The translations under genes were made by a program, and so were the position numbers. From assembly GCA_035764525.1 (NCBI GenBank), contig DASTZB010000376.1, forward strand, positions 1 to 11,786: a stretch of 11,786 bases of DNA. Reading direction: 5' to 3'. Numbering within the stretch: position 1 is the first letter of the stretch; the number at the start of each line of letters is the position of its first letter. Positions 1 through 7,517 of the stretch are shown here, in pieces. The notes under the pieces were generated by a model. The model saw nothing but the letters and a program-made list of their open reading frames with translations. It was not told where the DNA came from and did not search any database. This DNA is from VBAS01 sp035764525. GTDB lineage: Bacteria; Bacteroidota; Bacteroidia; Chitinophagales; Chitinophagaceae.

Positions 1-1488
1 ATTGAATTACAAATTCTTGGTATCGGCAATAATGGTCATATTGGTTTTAATGAGCCCGGCTCAAGCATTCATTCTAAAACAAGATTGATCAGTCTTGATA
101 ATTCAACACGAATAGCAAATGCATACGAGTTTGCCAATATCTCCGAAGTGCCACGTCTAGCTATTACGATGGGTATCGGCGAAATATTAAAGGCAAAAAA
201 GATCATACTGTTGGCGTGGGGCCCTGCAAAAGCTGCCGTGATCAAAGAAGCAGTGGAAGAAGATCATACCGATCATGTACCCGCATCTTTATTGCAGACG
301 CATGATGATGTAACTTTTGTTGTGGACGAAGCGGCGGCCTCAGAGCTTACAAGATTTAAATCGCCATGGCTTACCGGTGATTGTGACTGGACACCAAAAA
401 TGATCAAGAAGGCGGTAGTGAACATGGCATTGAAATTGAAAAAGCCTGTTTTAAGTTTAACGAATACAGATTATAACGAATATGGTTTAAGTGATCTGCT
501 GGTTGAAGAAGGTGATGCATATGAAATAAATCTGAAAGTCTATTATATGCTGCGTGATTCTATCACGGGATGGCCCGGTGGCAAACCAAATGCTAATTTA
601 CCAACACATCCCGAACGCAGCGAACCGTTTCCAAAACGCTGTATCATTTTTTCTCCGCACCCGGATGATGATATCATCAGCATGGGCGGTACGTTTCAAC
701 GATTACATGACCAGGGACATGATGTGCATGTAGCCTATCAAACCTCCGGCAATATTGCTGTCACTGATGAATTCGTTACGAGGTTTCTTGATTTTGCAGT
801 TGGCTTTGAAGAGATCGCCGGTATCGATACAAAAACGTCGGGAAAGATCTTGGAAGATGCAAGAAGATTTATTGCCCGTAAAAAAGCCAATCAAACGGAT
901 ACACCAGCTATTCGTGCCATCAAAGGTTTGATAAGAAGATGCGAAGCAAAAGCAACCTGTCGTTATGTGGGCATCAAAGATGAAAATATACATTTTCAAA
1001 ATCTTCCTTTTTATGAAACAGGTTCCATTGAAAAGAAACCGATGAGTGAAAAAGATGTAAAGATCACGATAGAGCTTCTTCGTGAAATAAAACCTCAACA
1101 GGTTTATTGTGCTGGTGATTTCGCCGATCCACATGGCACACATATCGTTTGTTTCAATGTTGTATTGGAAGCACTCAAACGTATCAAAGCATCCGGTGAT
1201 CTATGGATCAATGATTGCTGGCTTTGGTTATACAAAGGCGCATGGCAGGAATGGAACATTGAAGAAATTGAAATGGCCATACCCATGAGTCCTGACCAGG
1301 TAATGAAAAAACGTTTTGGCATTTTTATACATCAATCGCAAAAAGATATGGTGCCCTTCCAGGGAAGTGATTCAAGAGAATTCTGGCAACGTGCCGAAGC
1401 AAGGAATGAAGCCACTGCAAATCTTTATGCTGATCTTGGCCTTACTCATTATGCAGCGATGGAAGCATTTGTGAGATGGCATTATTGA
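1..1488 (+). CDS. nagB: Glucosamine-6-phosphate deaminase fused to PIG-L deacetylase-like domain (5' truncated)
   Basis: The reading frame is open from base 1, so the start lies outside the window; 495 residues are visible. Residues 7-21 carry the NagB active-site loop (GIGNNGHIGFNEPGS, with His13 and Glu18), followed by the rest of the sugar-isomerase domain to about residue 165. A second domain begins near residue 213 with the zinc-binding HPDDD motif at 220-224 and continues to DPHGTH at 376-381, the expected third metal ligand of the PIG-L/LmbE family. This order matches the roughly 650-residue 'glucosamine-6-phosphate deaminase-like' fusion known in Bacteroidota, so about 150 residues should be missing. 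Family knowledge says the NagB half converts glucosamine-6-phosphate to fructose-6-phosphate and ammonia in the cytoplasm. That the PIG-L half removes an N-acetyl group from the same sugar is inference. The E. coli catalytic Asp of the NDGH motif is Asn here. The gene seems unconnected with the genes downstream. Confidence 0.9.
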   Translation: MELQILGIGNNGHIGFNEPGSSIHSKTRLISLDNSTRIANAYEFANISEVPRLAITMGIGEILKAKKIILLAWGPAKAAVIKEAVEEDHTDHVPASLLQTHDDVTFVVDEAAASELTRFKSPWLTGDCDWTPKMIKKAVVNMALKLKKPVLSLTNTDYNEYGLSDLLVEEGDAYEINLKVYYMLRDSITGWPGGKPNANLPTHPERSEPFPKRCIIFSPHPDDDIISMGGTFQRLHDQGHDVHVAYQTSGNIAVTDEFVTRFLDFAVGFEEIAGIDTKTSGKILEDARRFIARKKANQTDTPAIRAIKGLIRRCEAKATCRYVGIKDENIHFQNLPFYETGSIEKKPMSEKDVKITIELLREIKPQQVYCAGDFADPHGTHIVCFNVVLEALKRIKASGDLWINDCWLWLYKGAWQEWNIEEIEMAIPMSPDQVMKKRFGIFIHQSQKDMVPFQGSDSREFWQRAEARNEATANLYADLGLTHYAAMEAFVRWHY

Positions 1489-1771
1489 AATAATGAATGA
1501 TGAATTTTGAATGTTGAAATAAGTAGCAATTTTGTTCTCCTTCCCGTCTATGGGTTCCTGCTTCGCAAAATAACCATGTAGTTTGCGCTCAATTAAGACT
1601 AGAAGTAAAAGTTTTACATAGAAAAGTTAATAGTTACAAAGATTCAATAAAGCATTATGCTGTTAGAATAATCTGCTTCGCAAATTCTCCAAACAAAATT
1701 TTCATTAACTTTTCATGGTAGATCTCCTTTCTGATAAAGAAATATAATCTCACTATTTATTTTACAGACGG

Positions 1772-4700
1772 TTGAAACGGTCAGTAATTATATTATTCAT
1801 AGCCTTAGTGACAGTTCCGTTTTTTTTTGCCTCTGCACAACTATTACCATCCTATATTTTTCATCATATTGATTATTCTGATGGACTCATAAGTAACGAT
1901 ATAAGATCGATAACACAGGATAGAAGTGGCTATATATGGATAGGTAGCATGAGGGGTTTGCAGCGATACGATGGACATCGATTTGTAAGCTATCCCGATA
2001 CAACTGCCAATATCAGCGAGGGGATGGCCGCTCTTAGTTTATACGCAGAAAATGCCGATAATTCTGTTGAATACATAAATAATGCAAGACTGATGCGATG
2101 GGAAGGCTGGCGGAATAAACTGGTCGAGGTGGAAAGCAAAAAAAAATTTCAAGGCGAAAAGTATTTGGATGATAGTGGTCACACCTGGTTAATCGATAAA
2201 CCCAGGATGTGCAAATATGATATAACAGGCAACATAATAAGCGCTTTTTTCCTATGGATGACCGATAGCACTTCATTTGGGTATGCACCTGTGATAAAAG
2301 AAAAAGATAATGATTCTATATGGCTTGCCGTTATTGATAATGATCCCCTTGTCTTTAATACAAAAACAAAAAGAATATATACTGCAAAACATAATGAAAT
2401 TCATCATCCTTTTTTACAGCAATGGGGAATCGGGAATCATGTGGCAAACTTAGGGACTGTTCGATCTGATAGTTATGGCAATATCTGGTTCCCTTCATGG
2501 AGCGAAAATTTTTTCCGTTATAACATCGCCAATAAAATACTGAGAAATTACCGGATATCTGACATAGTTCATCTGCAACAATCGGCTAAAATTACCGATA
2601 GGGTTGTTGATATATTGGAAGATAATCATGGCATAATATGGCTCGCAACAGAAGGTATTGGGTTGCTGCGCTATGATCCCGCTATAGATAAATTCAGCAC
2701 AATACAATATGATCCGAAAAACAGTCTCGGCATTCAATACAATACCTCAATTTATTGCCTTTTCCAGGACAAAGAAGAAAATATCTGGGTTGGCACTGAT
2801 AGAGGTATCAGCATTTTTAATCCTTATCGCCAAAATCTCAATGCCCTGAGAATTGAACAAGACAACACTTCATCTTTGCAAAAAGGTGTGAACGCAGTAA
2901 TACAAACTAATAAAGGTGATATTCTTGTGGGCACATGGGGAGGCGGTATCATTGTATTTGACAGAGAATATAATTTCAAAAAGGCAATTACCTTCAACGA
3001 TAGCAAAGAAAAAAACCTTGTCTGGAGTTTTATCCAAAATGATGATGGTACTATTTGGGCAGGATGTCAGCATGGGTGGTTGCATATCATAAATCCTGAT
3101 GACCTTTCAATTCAAACTATACAACCGCCTGAACTTGAAAAATCAACCGTATGGTGTATGGACAAAGACAGGTCCGGAAATATCTTATTCGGCTTGCATA
3201 ATGGGAAAATTGCAGTATGGATCAAAGCCACTAAAAAATTTTATTCATTCAATAATAACCTGCAACTAATAACTGGTTATACATCTGCTGTGGTCAGAAT
3301 TTTCATTGATAACAATCAGAATTACTGGGCCAGTACCTGGAAAGGTTTTAAGCAATTCGATCTTAATAAGCGGATATTTACCGTCACTTACCAACCTGAC
3401 AAAGGCAATCCCGGATCAATCGCCTCACTTCGATGCACAGGTATAGAAGAGTATAACGACAGTATATTAGTAATAGGAACTCAATTAGGTGGTCTGAATT
3501 TTTTTAATAAACACACGAAAACCTTTTGGCAAATACCGGTAAGCGAAACACCGGCTAATAACTCTGTGTTTGCTATAAAGAAAGATACCACAGGCAATAT
3601 TTGGTTTGCTACCGACTATGATATCTATAAATACAATCCTCTTAATAAAAAATTTATCGCCTGCAATATTGAAAAAGGAATGATCACAGTTCCGTTCACA
3701 GAGAATAGCACTTTTTATTCAGCTCCCGGAGGTCAATGGTTTGTTACAACAAATGCAGAAGTATTAAGATTTTATCCAGCTAATATCATCGACCAGGAAC
3801 AGAATCAAAAACCTGTTACTATTACCGGGTTTAAAGTATCGGGTAAATCCGTTTTTATAGATTCGCTCCTGCATGCAGGGAAGCCTGTGCGTTTAGGATA
3901 CACGCAAAACTTTATTTCCATTGAATTCTCTGCGCTCAATTTTTCAAGTGCACAGAAGATAAAATATTATTACAAGCTTGATGGTATTAATGAAGATTGG
4001 GTAGATGCAGGCGCCAATAGTTTTGCCAACTATACTAAACTTCCACCGGGGAAATATTTATTTAAGGTTAAAACCAATACCATAAATGAGAATAAAAACA
4101 TTACTTCTTTTACCATTATCATTGCAGTTCCGTTCTGGCAGACATGGTGGTTTATTACTTTAATAGCTCTTATAATCGTATTGTTGGTTTACTTCTTTTA
4201 TCGTTATCGTCTGCAGCAAATTCTAAAAGTGCAGCAGGTACGCAACCGGATCGCAAGTGATCTTCACGATGATATTGGTTCGGCGCTTACCAATATCAAT
4301 ATCTTATCATCTTTAAGCAAGAAAAACATTTCAGAGACAGAGAAAGCGAATGAGTTTCTAAAAAGAATTTCCGAAGAAGCAACGGCTTCTTCGCAAGCCC
4401 TGGATGATATTATCTGGAGTGTGAATGCAAGCAATGATACACTGGAAGAAACTATTACCCGCATGCGTCGTTATGCGGCTGAATTGTTTGATGCAACAGG
4501 TACGGTTAAATATCAATTTGAAGTTGACGAATCAATTGCTACACACAAACTCAACATGGAACAGCGACGGGACCTCTACCTGATCTTTAAAGAATCACTC
4601 AATAATATTCTCAAGCATGCTGCCGCTACAGAGGTCTTTATTTCCATTCACACCAGAAATGATAGACTACTACTTCAAATAAAGGATAATGGAAAAGGAT

Positions 4701-4843
4701 TTGACATTACCCGTAATTCGCATCGCAATGGATTAAAAAATCTCCATATAAGAACAGAGCGGTGGAAAGGATCTGTTAGAATTGATTCAACGGTGAACAA
4801 GGGAACCAAGATCGATGTTAGTCTGCCAATTATGAACGACTAA
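1772..4843 (+). CDS. Two-component sensor histidine kinase with periplasmic Reg_prop propeller and Y_Y_Y domain
   Basis: The 1023-residue protein starts with a signal peptide (residues 1 to about 22, ending near ASAQ). About residues 35-690 hold repeated Reg_prop propeller blades of the type GxIWIGxxxGLxxYD, clear at 38-70, near 337 and near 609. A Y_Y_Y domain follows at about 710-771, then one membrane span at about 791-811. The cytoplasmic part is a HisKA_3 dimerisation domain with phospho-acceptor His832 in DLHDDIGSAL, and an ATPase domain with N-box KESLNNILKH (940-949) and G1 box DNGKGFD (972-978). It has no receiver or DNA-binding domain, so it is a classical NarL-type kinase whose partner is the regulator 47 bp downstream. 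The start is TTG: no in-frame ATG lies between the upstream stop at 1745 and the signal peptide. A run of nine T (1820-1828) encodes Phe17-Phe19. The signal sensed cannot be told; related propeller kinases often sense glycans. Confidence 0.93.
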   Translation: MKRSVIILFIALVTVPFFFASAQLLPSYIFHHIDYSDGLISNDIRSITQDRSGYIWIGSMRGLQRYDGHRFVSYPDTTANISEGMAALSLYAENADNSVEYINNARLMRWEGWRNKLVEVESKKKFQGEKYLDDSGHTWLIDKPRMCKYDITGNIISAFFLWMTDSTSFGYAPVIKEKDNDSIWLAVIDNDPLVFNTKTKRIYTAKHNEIHHPFLQQWGIGNHVANLGTVRSDSYGNIWFPSWSENFFRYNIANKILRNYRISDIVHLQQSAKITDRVVDILEDNHGIIWLATEGIGLLRYDPAIDKFSTIQYDPKNSLGIQYNTSIYCLFQDKEENIWVGTDRGISIFNPYRQNLNALRIEQDNTSSLQKGVNAVIQTNKGDILVGTWGGGIIVFDREYNFKKAITFNDSKEKNLVWSFIQNDDGTIWAGCQHGWLHIINPDDLSIQTIQPPELEKSTVWCMDKDRSGNILFGLHNGKIAVWIKATKKFYSFNNNLQLITGYTSAVVRIFIDNNQNYWASTWKGFKQFDLNKRIFTVTYQPDKGNPGSIASLRCTGIEEYNDSILVIGTQLGGLNFFNKHTKTFWQIPVSETPANNSVFAIKKDTTGNIWFATDYDIYKYNPLNKKFIACNIEKGMITVPFTENSTFYSAPGGQWFVTTNAEVLRFYPANIIDQEQNQKPVTITGFKVSGKSVFIDSLLHAGKPVRLGYTQNFISIEFSALNFSSAQKIKYYYKLDGINEDWVDAGANSFANYTKLPPGKYLFKVKTNTINENKNITSFTIIIAVPFWQTWWFITLIALIIVLLVYFFYRYRLQQILKVQQVRNRIASDLHDDIGSALTNINILSSLSKKNISETEKANEFLKRISEEATASSQALDDIIWSVNASNDTLEETITRMRRYAAELFDATGTVKYQFEVDESIATHKLNMEQRRDLYLIFKESLNNILKHAAATEVFISIHTRNDRLLLQIKDNGKGFDITRNSHRNGLKNLHIRTERWKGSVRIDSTVNKGTKIDVSLPIMND

Positions 4844-4886
4844 CTCATTTGAGGTATTTTTTATATACTCTGATAAACTAATTTAG
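4844..4886 (+). promoter_or_regulatory. Putative operator and -7 element before the response regulator gene
   Basis: Directly after the kinase stop codon lies ctcatttgagg (4844-4854), a CTCA-TT-TGAG inverted repeat. It resembles cacaaatgagg found before two downstream genes. A -7-like element taatttag (4879-4886; Bacteroidota consensus TAnnTTTG) starts 25 nt after the box end, the same spacing as at the other two sites. If used, transcription would begin almost on the GTG start codon. The repeat is seen in the sequence; its use as an operator is inference. Confidence 0.4.
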
Positions 4887-4890
4887 CTCT

Positions 4891-5520
4891 GTGCCGATCC
4901 GCATCATCATTTTTGAAGATAATGACCGCTTACGGGATAGCCTCGCCTATTTGCTAAAAACTTCTGGTGAGTTTGAAGTAGCAGGAGATTACAATAATTG
5001 TAAGGAGGCCGCCAGCATTACACGGGTGTATAAACCAGATGTTGTATTAATGGATATTGATATGCCCGGTGAAAGCGGTATTCAAGGTGTGAGACAAGTA
5101 AAAGAGACAAGACCTGAGACTGCCGTGATCATGTACACCGTGTTTGAGGATAATGAAAAGCTATTTGAATGTTTGTGTGCAGGTGCCAATGGATATTTGC
5201 TAAAAAAAACATCCCCCGATAATTTATTTGATGCGATCCGTGAAGTGGTCGATGGCGGGGCACCTATGAGTCCTTCCATCGCGAAAAAAGTGTTGAGTAG
5301 TTTTCAAACGAATAAGACCAATAATAAATATGATCTGACACAAAGAGAGATCGACGTTTTACAACTACTCACAAAAGGATATAGTGCAAAGATCATTGCA
5401 TCAGAATTAGATATTGCATCGGAGACTGTCCGCACACATCTTAAAAATATTTATCAGAAGCTTCATGTAAACTGCGGCAAAGAAGCGATTGCAAAGGTTT
5501 TGAAGGAACATATTTTATAA
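4891..5520 (+). CDS. NarL/LuxR-family response regulator
   Basis: The 209-residue protein has a receiver domain (1 to about 120) with acidic pocket Glu9-Asp10, phospho-acceptor Asp55 in LMDIDMP, the conserved Thr in MYT near residue 84, and the Lys of YLLKK near 105. A LuxR/GerE helix-turn-helix follows at about 146-205 (LTQREIDVLQLL...ETVRTHLKNIYQKL). It should be phosphorylated by the HisKA_3 kinase encoded just upstream and then bind DNA to alter transcription. The GTG start is fixed by an in-frame stop at 4879 and by the receiver beginning at residue 3. Both genes of the pair thus use non-ATG starts. Its own upstream gap carries a relative of the box found before two downstream genes, so it may regulate itself and them; that link is inferred from position only. 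Confidence 0.95.
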   Translation: MPIRIIIFEDNDRLRDSLAYLLKTSGEFEVAGDYNNCKEAASITRVYKPDVVLMDIDMPGESGIQGVRQVKETRPETAVIMYTVFEDNEKLFECLCAGANGYLLKKTSPDNLFDAIREVVDGGAPMSPSIAKKVLSSFQTNKTNNKYDLTQREIDVLQLLTKGYSAKIIASELDIASETVRTHLKNIYQKLHVNCGKEAIAKVLKEHIL

Positions 5521-5539
5521 AGGCATTAACAGGTTCTCC

Positions 5540-5583
5540 CACAAATGAGGTATTGATATATCCATTGACTTTCTTAAACTTTA
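5540..5583 (+). promoter_or_regulatory. Putative operator/promoter before the Tat-exported DinB gene
   Basis: The box cacaaatgagg at 5540-5550 is identical over 11 bases to 6758-6768. A -7-like element aaacttta lies at 5576-5583, starting 26 nt after the box end; at the second site the matching gaacttta starts at 25 nt. The two regions stay alignable over about 50 nt with one gap. The box would cover roughly -47 to -37, the usual place for an activator that contacts RNA polymerase at the -33 region. Direct repetition is seen; activator binding is inference. Confidence 0.5.
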
Positions 5584-5666
5584 TATCAGCTTTTCTCACT
5601 CTACCCCGATACCCCGTGCCATCCCTGTGAATTTGTGAAACCTTAAATTAATAAAAAACTATAATC

Positions 5667-6320
5667 ATGAATCAGCATTTCAACAGGAGAAAATTTCTTC
5701 AAACCACTGCAATGGCAGCAGCCGGCACAGCCAGCTTTAATTTCATTCCACTTCAGAATTTTGCGATGCCTTTGGCAAGTGATGAAATTAATATCATTCA
5801 TCCGGTAGAAGGCTATTCACCGCAAATAGGCATATTGGTTTCGATGATGACCTGGATGCGTGCCAGTGTGTTGCGGGCTGTAGAAGGTCTAAAGCAAGCT
5901 GAACTGGATTTTTTAATGGATCCCAAAGCCAATACCATTGGTGCTTTGTTAATGCACCTGGCAGCTACGGATACTATTTACCAGGATCTCACTTTCAATA
6001 ACCTTAAAGATTTCAGCGGTGAAAATAAAAAACGGTTTGGCGTGGCTATGGAATTGGGTGATGAGGGAAGAAAACAAATCAAAGGCAATAAGCTGGATTA
6101 TTATTTGTCTACGCTTCAGGAAGTCAGGGACAAAACTTTAGCTGAATTTAAAAAGAGAGATGATAAGTGGTTTGCTGAAGTTGATCCTGCTTTCTTTGGC
6201 GGGAAGCCTACGAATAATTTTTGCAAATGGTTTCATGTTTGTGAACATGAAGCCAACCACCGCGGACAGATTACTGTGATAAGAAAACGACTCCCCGGAA
6301 AACAGGATGGAAAAGACTAA
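5667..6320 (+). CDS. Tat-exported DinB-superfamily protein
   Basis: The 217-residue protein begins with a twin-arginine signal: Arg7-Arg8 in NRRKFLQ, then an Ala/Gly-rich hydrophobic stretch (to about residue 36). The mature part is a DinB-like four-helix domain. The expected metal-binding histidines are His97 (LLMHLAATD), His194 and His198 (CEHEANHRGQITVIRK). Family members bind a divalent metal; several are thiol-dependent S-transferases, but no substrate can be read here. Tat export usually serves proteins folded with cofactor in the cytoplasm, which would fit a metal-loaded DinB fold; this is inference. The ATG at 5667 is chosen because it places the Arg pair at residues 7-8. The gene is preceded by a 146-bp leader that holds the shared box. 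A second exported DinB-like gene lies at 7518. Confidence 0.85.
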   Translation: MNQHFNRRKFLQTTAMAAAGTASFNFIPLQNFAMPLASDEINIIHPVEGYSPQIGILVSMMTWMRASVLRAVEGLKQAELDFLMDPKANTIGALLMHLAATDTIYQDLTFNNLKDFSGENKKRFGVAMELGDEGRKQIKGNKLDYYLSTLQEVRDKTLAEFKKRDDKWFAEVDPAFFGGKPTNNFCKWFHVCEHEANHRGQITVIRKRLPGKQDGKD

Positions 6321-6594
6321 TGATCAGAGAACAGGCTTTTTAAAAATGCCAGTCACTTTAAGGTTATTGTTGTGTCAGCAGTTTTTTATTCGCCGGTCCT
6401 ATCGTTTGCTCATCACCAGCTACCGTTGAGTAGTTATAGTAACACAAAATCATCATAGTGCAATACCTTACCACGTGACAAAAATTGAAAAACCAGGCTC
6501 AGATGGTCAGTTGTTATTTAATTTCTTAACACGAATTAAATAAAACAATAGTAGCAAAAGTTAACCATCAAATCTTTCACTAAAATTTTATTTT
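6321..6594. other. Intergenic stretch without a recognised gene
   Basis: These 274 bases between the Tat-exported DinB gene and a small ORF show no coding frame I can support on the + strand. An AT-rich near-palindrome with ggc/gcc ends at 6334-6350 could weakly stop transcription, but it lacks a loop and is not a convincing terminator. The region just before 6595 is strongly AT-rich and may hold the promoter of the small ORF; no clear -33/-7 pair is visible. Confidence 0.4.
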
Positions 6595-6747
6595 ATGGAA
6601 GAAACATTTTCAATTTTTCAAACATCCTCTCAAAACGGTTCCGATGTTCTTTTCCCGTTATTACTAATGTATCTGGAGGTTTTAATAGTTTGTGCAGTCT
6701 TTGTAATGATTGGGAGACTGGTTCAGCAAATCTATAATGAAGAGTGA
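6595..6747 (+). CDS. Small single-span membrane protein (50 residues), hypothetical
   Basis: An ATG in the context ttttatggaag, like the starts of the paralogues downstream, opens a 50-residue frame ending in TGA. The N-terminus is polar (MEETFSIFQTSS), residues 18-40 form one hydrophobic span (VLFPLLL...VFVMIG) with one acidic residue, Glu28, inside it, and the tail is GRLVQQIYNEE. Charge distribution suggests the N-terminus outside and the tail in the cytoplasm. I do not recognise the family. The frame is real in the sense of a complete start, span and stop, but it is short, so chance cannot be excluded. It stands alone between two genes that carry the shared upstream box, the second of which begins 10 bases after its stop. 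Confidence 0.45.
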   Translation: MEETFSIFQTSSQNGSDVLFPLLLMYLEVLIVCAVFVMIGRLVQQIYNEE

Positions 6748-6757
6748 GGTTTTCTAG

Positions 6758-6800
6758 CACAAATGAGGGATATGTAAAAAAGTATTTCTGCTGAACTTTA
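6758..6800 (+). promoter_or_regulatory. Putative operator/promoter before the lipoprotein gene
   Basis: Box cacaaatgagg at 6758-6768 equals 5540-5550. The -7-like gaacttta is at 6793-6800, starting 25 nt after the box end. A related half, gtgaggtttt (6744-6753), lies 19 nt upstream of atgagggata (6763-6772), close to two helical turns, which could be a second binding site. The transcript would have a leader of about 70 nt before the ATG at 6877. Confidence 0.5.
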
Positions 6801-6876
6801 TTCCAGAAGAATATTTTATATCATGCCCTATAAAAAATTGAAGTAATAAATAACATCGCCACATAAAATTTTCTTT

Positions 6877-7431
6877 ATGAAAAATAAAAAAAATGTTCTG
6901 CCGGTCATGTTTGTGGCCGCCACATTAACGATCATCTCCTGTAAAAAAAGCGGAAAGGATCTTGCTGTTTCGGCAAACAAAGAAAGCATGTCGAGTGTTC
7001 CTGTTGTCAATGACCTCGCTGACAACGAAATCAATGAGCTTATAATTCCAACAGCTGTTACTATTGAAGCGCATACGCAACGTGGCTGTCCTACATCCAA
7101 TTCTTGTTATTTTATTGCTTCCGGAGCCTTTAATGATGCCGGAACAATTATTATATCTGACTTCTTACATGAAAATGCGTTGTACTCGCCAGTAGTTGGA
7201 ACATTTCAATGGACCCGCACTTTTATTGGTGAACATGGCTCAATTACAATTCGTTTACAGTCATCAGTGCATGTGCCTGAAGAGCCATGTGTGTTGAATG
7301 AAGCAGGGCACTGGATCATTATTGCTGGCACTGGCGATTACGCAGGTTTACAAGGTGAAGGTGATGAGAGTGGTATTCGCAATCCTTGTGAAAGCAAGCT
7401 TGATGCAGTTTATAACGGGCTCGTGCATTGA
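6877..7431 (+). CDS. Secreted lipoprotein with a small beta-barrel-like domain, unknown function
   Basis: The 184-residue protein has a lipoprotein signal peptide with lipobox TIISC, lipidated at Cys22, followed by KK. After a Ser-rich linker the body (about 57-184) alternates polar and hydrophobic residues as in beta strands. It carries GTGDYAGLQGEG at 151-162, a motif like that of small calycin-type or allene-oxide-cyclase/dirigent-like barrels (a general resemblance, not a firm assignment). Four further cysteines (71, 77, 138, 171) could form two disulfides, consistent with a location outside the cytoplasm. It starts 76 bp after a -7-like element preceded by the shared box, so it probably has its own promoter. 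No enzyme motif is visible. Confidence 0.75.
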   Translation: MKNKKNVLPVMFVAATLTIISCKKSGKDLAVSANKESMSSVPVVNDLADNEINELIIPTAVTIEAHTQRGCPTSNSCYFIASGAFNDAGTIIISDFLHENALYSPVVGTFQWTRTFIGEHGSITIRLQSSVHVPEEPCVLNEAGHWIIIAGTGDYAGLQGEGDESGIRNPCESKLDAVYNGLVH

Positions 7432-7470
7432 CGACGCTTACAAGAAAAAGATAGATTTCAGGAAACGAAT

Positions 7471-7500
7471 TTTGGGTTAAACTATTTCTGTATACTTTAT
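7471..7500 (+). promoter_or_regulatory. Possible promoter of the Sec-exported DinB gene
   Basis: A TTTG (7471-7474) and a tatactttat element (7491-7500) with 16 bases between them resemble the -33 TTTG and -7 TAnnTTTG pair of Bacteroidota housekeeping promoters, though spacing and the last base are imperfect. They lie just upstream of the ATG at 7518. The shared cacaaatgagg box is absent here. Confidence 0.3.
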
Positions 7501-7517
7501 ACTTTAAAAACTGTTTT

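Noticed and set aside
25..57. Asn in place of the E. coli catalytic Asp in the NagB active-site loop (GNNGH versus GNDGH)
   Set aside because: His13 and Glu18 are intact, and as far as I recall functional homologues outside Enterobacteria also have Asn at this site, so loss of activity cannot be claimed.
1558..1684. 12-bp direct repeat ctgcttcgcaaa (1558-1569 and 1673-1684), with a cgcaaa/tttgcg hairpin at 1564-1587
   Set aside because: Only two short copies 115 bp apart, and the hairpin has a 6-bp stem and no following T-run. It is not enough to call a terminator or a mobile-element end.
1772..5520. Kinase and regulator on separate genes instead of one hybrid protein as an unusual feature
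   Set aside because: Split Reg_prop/HisKA_3 kinases with a LuxR-type partner are a known arrangement in Bacteroidota.
5603..5618. Short tandem repeat accccgat/accccgtg in the leader of the Tat-exported DinB gene
   Set aside because: Two 8-bp imperfect units are within chance, and no matching element is seen in the other leaders.
6334..6350. Palindrome-like ggctttttaaaaatgcc as a terminator
   Set aside because: It has no loop and no T-run after the stem, so it does not fit an intrinsic terminator.
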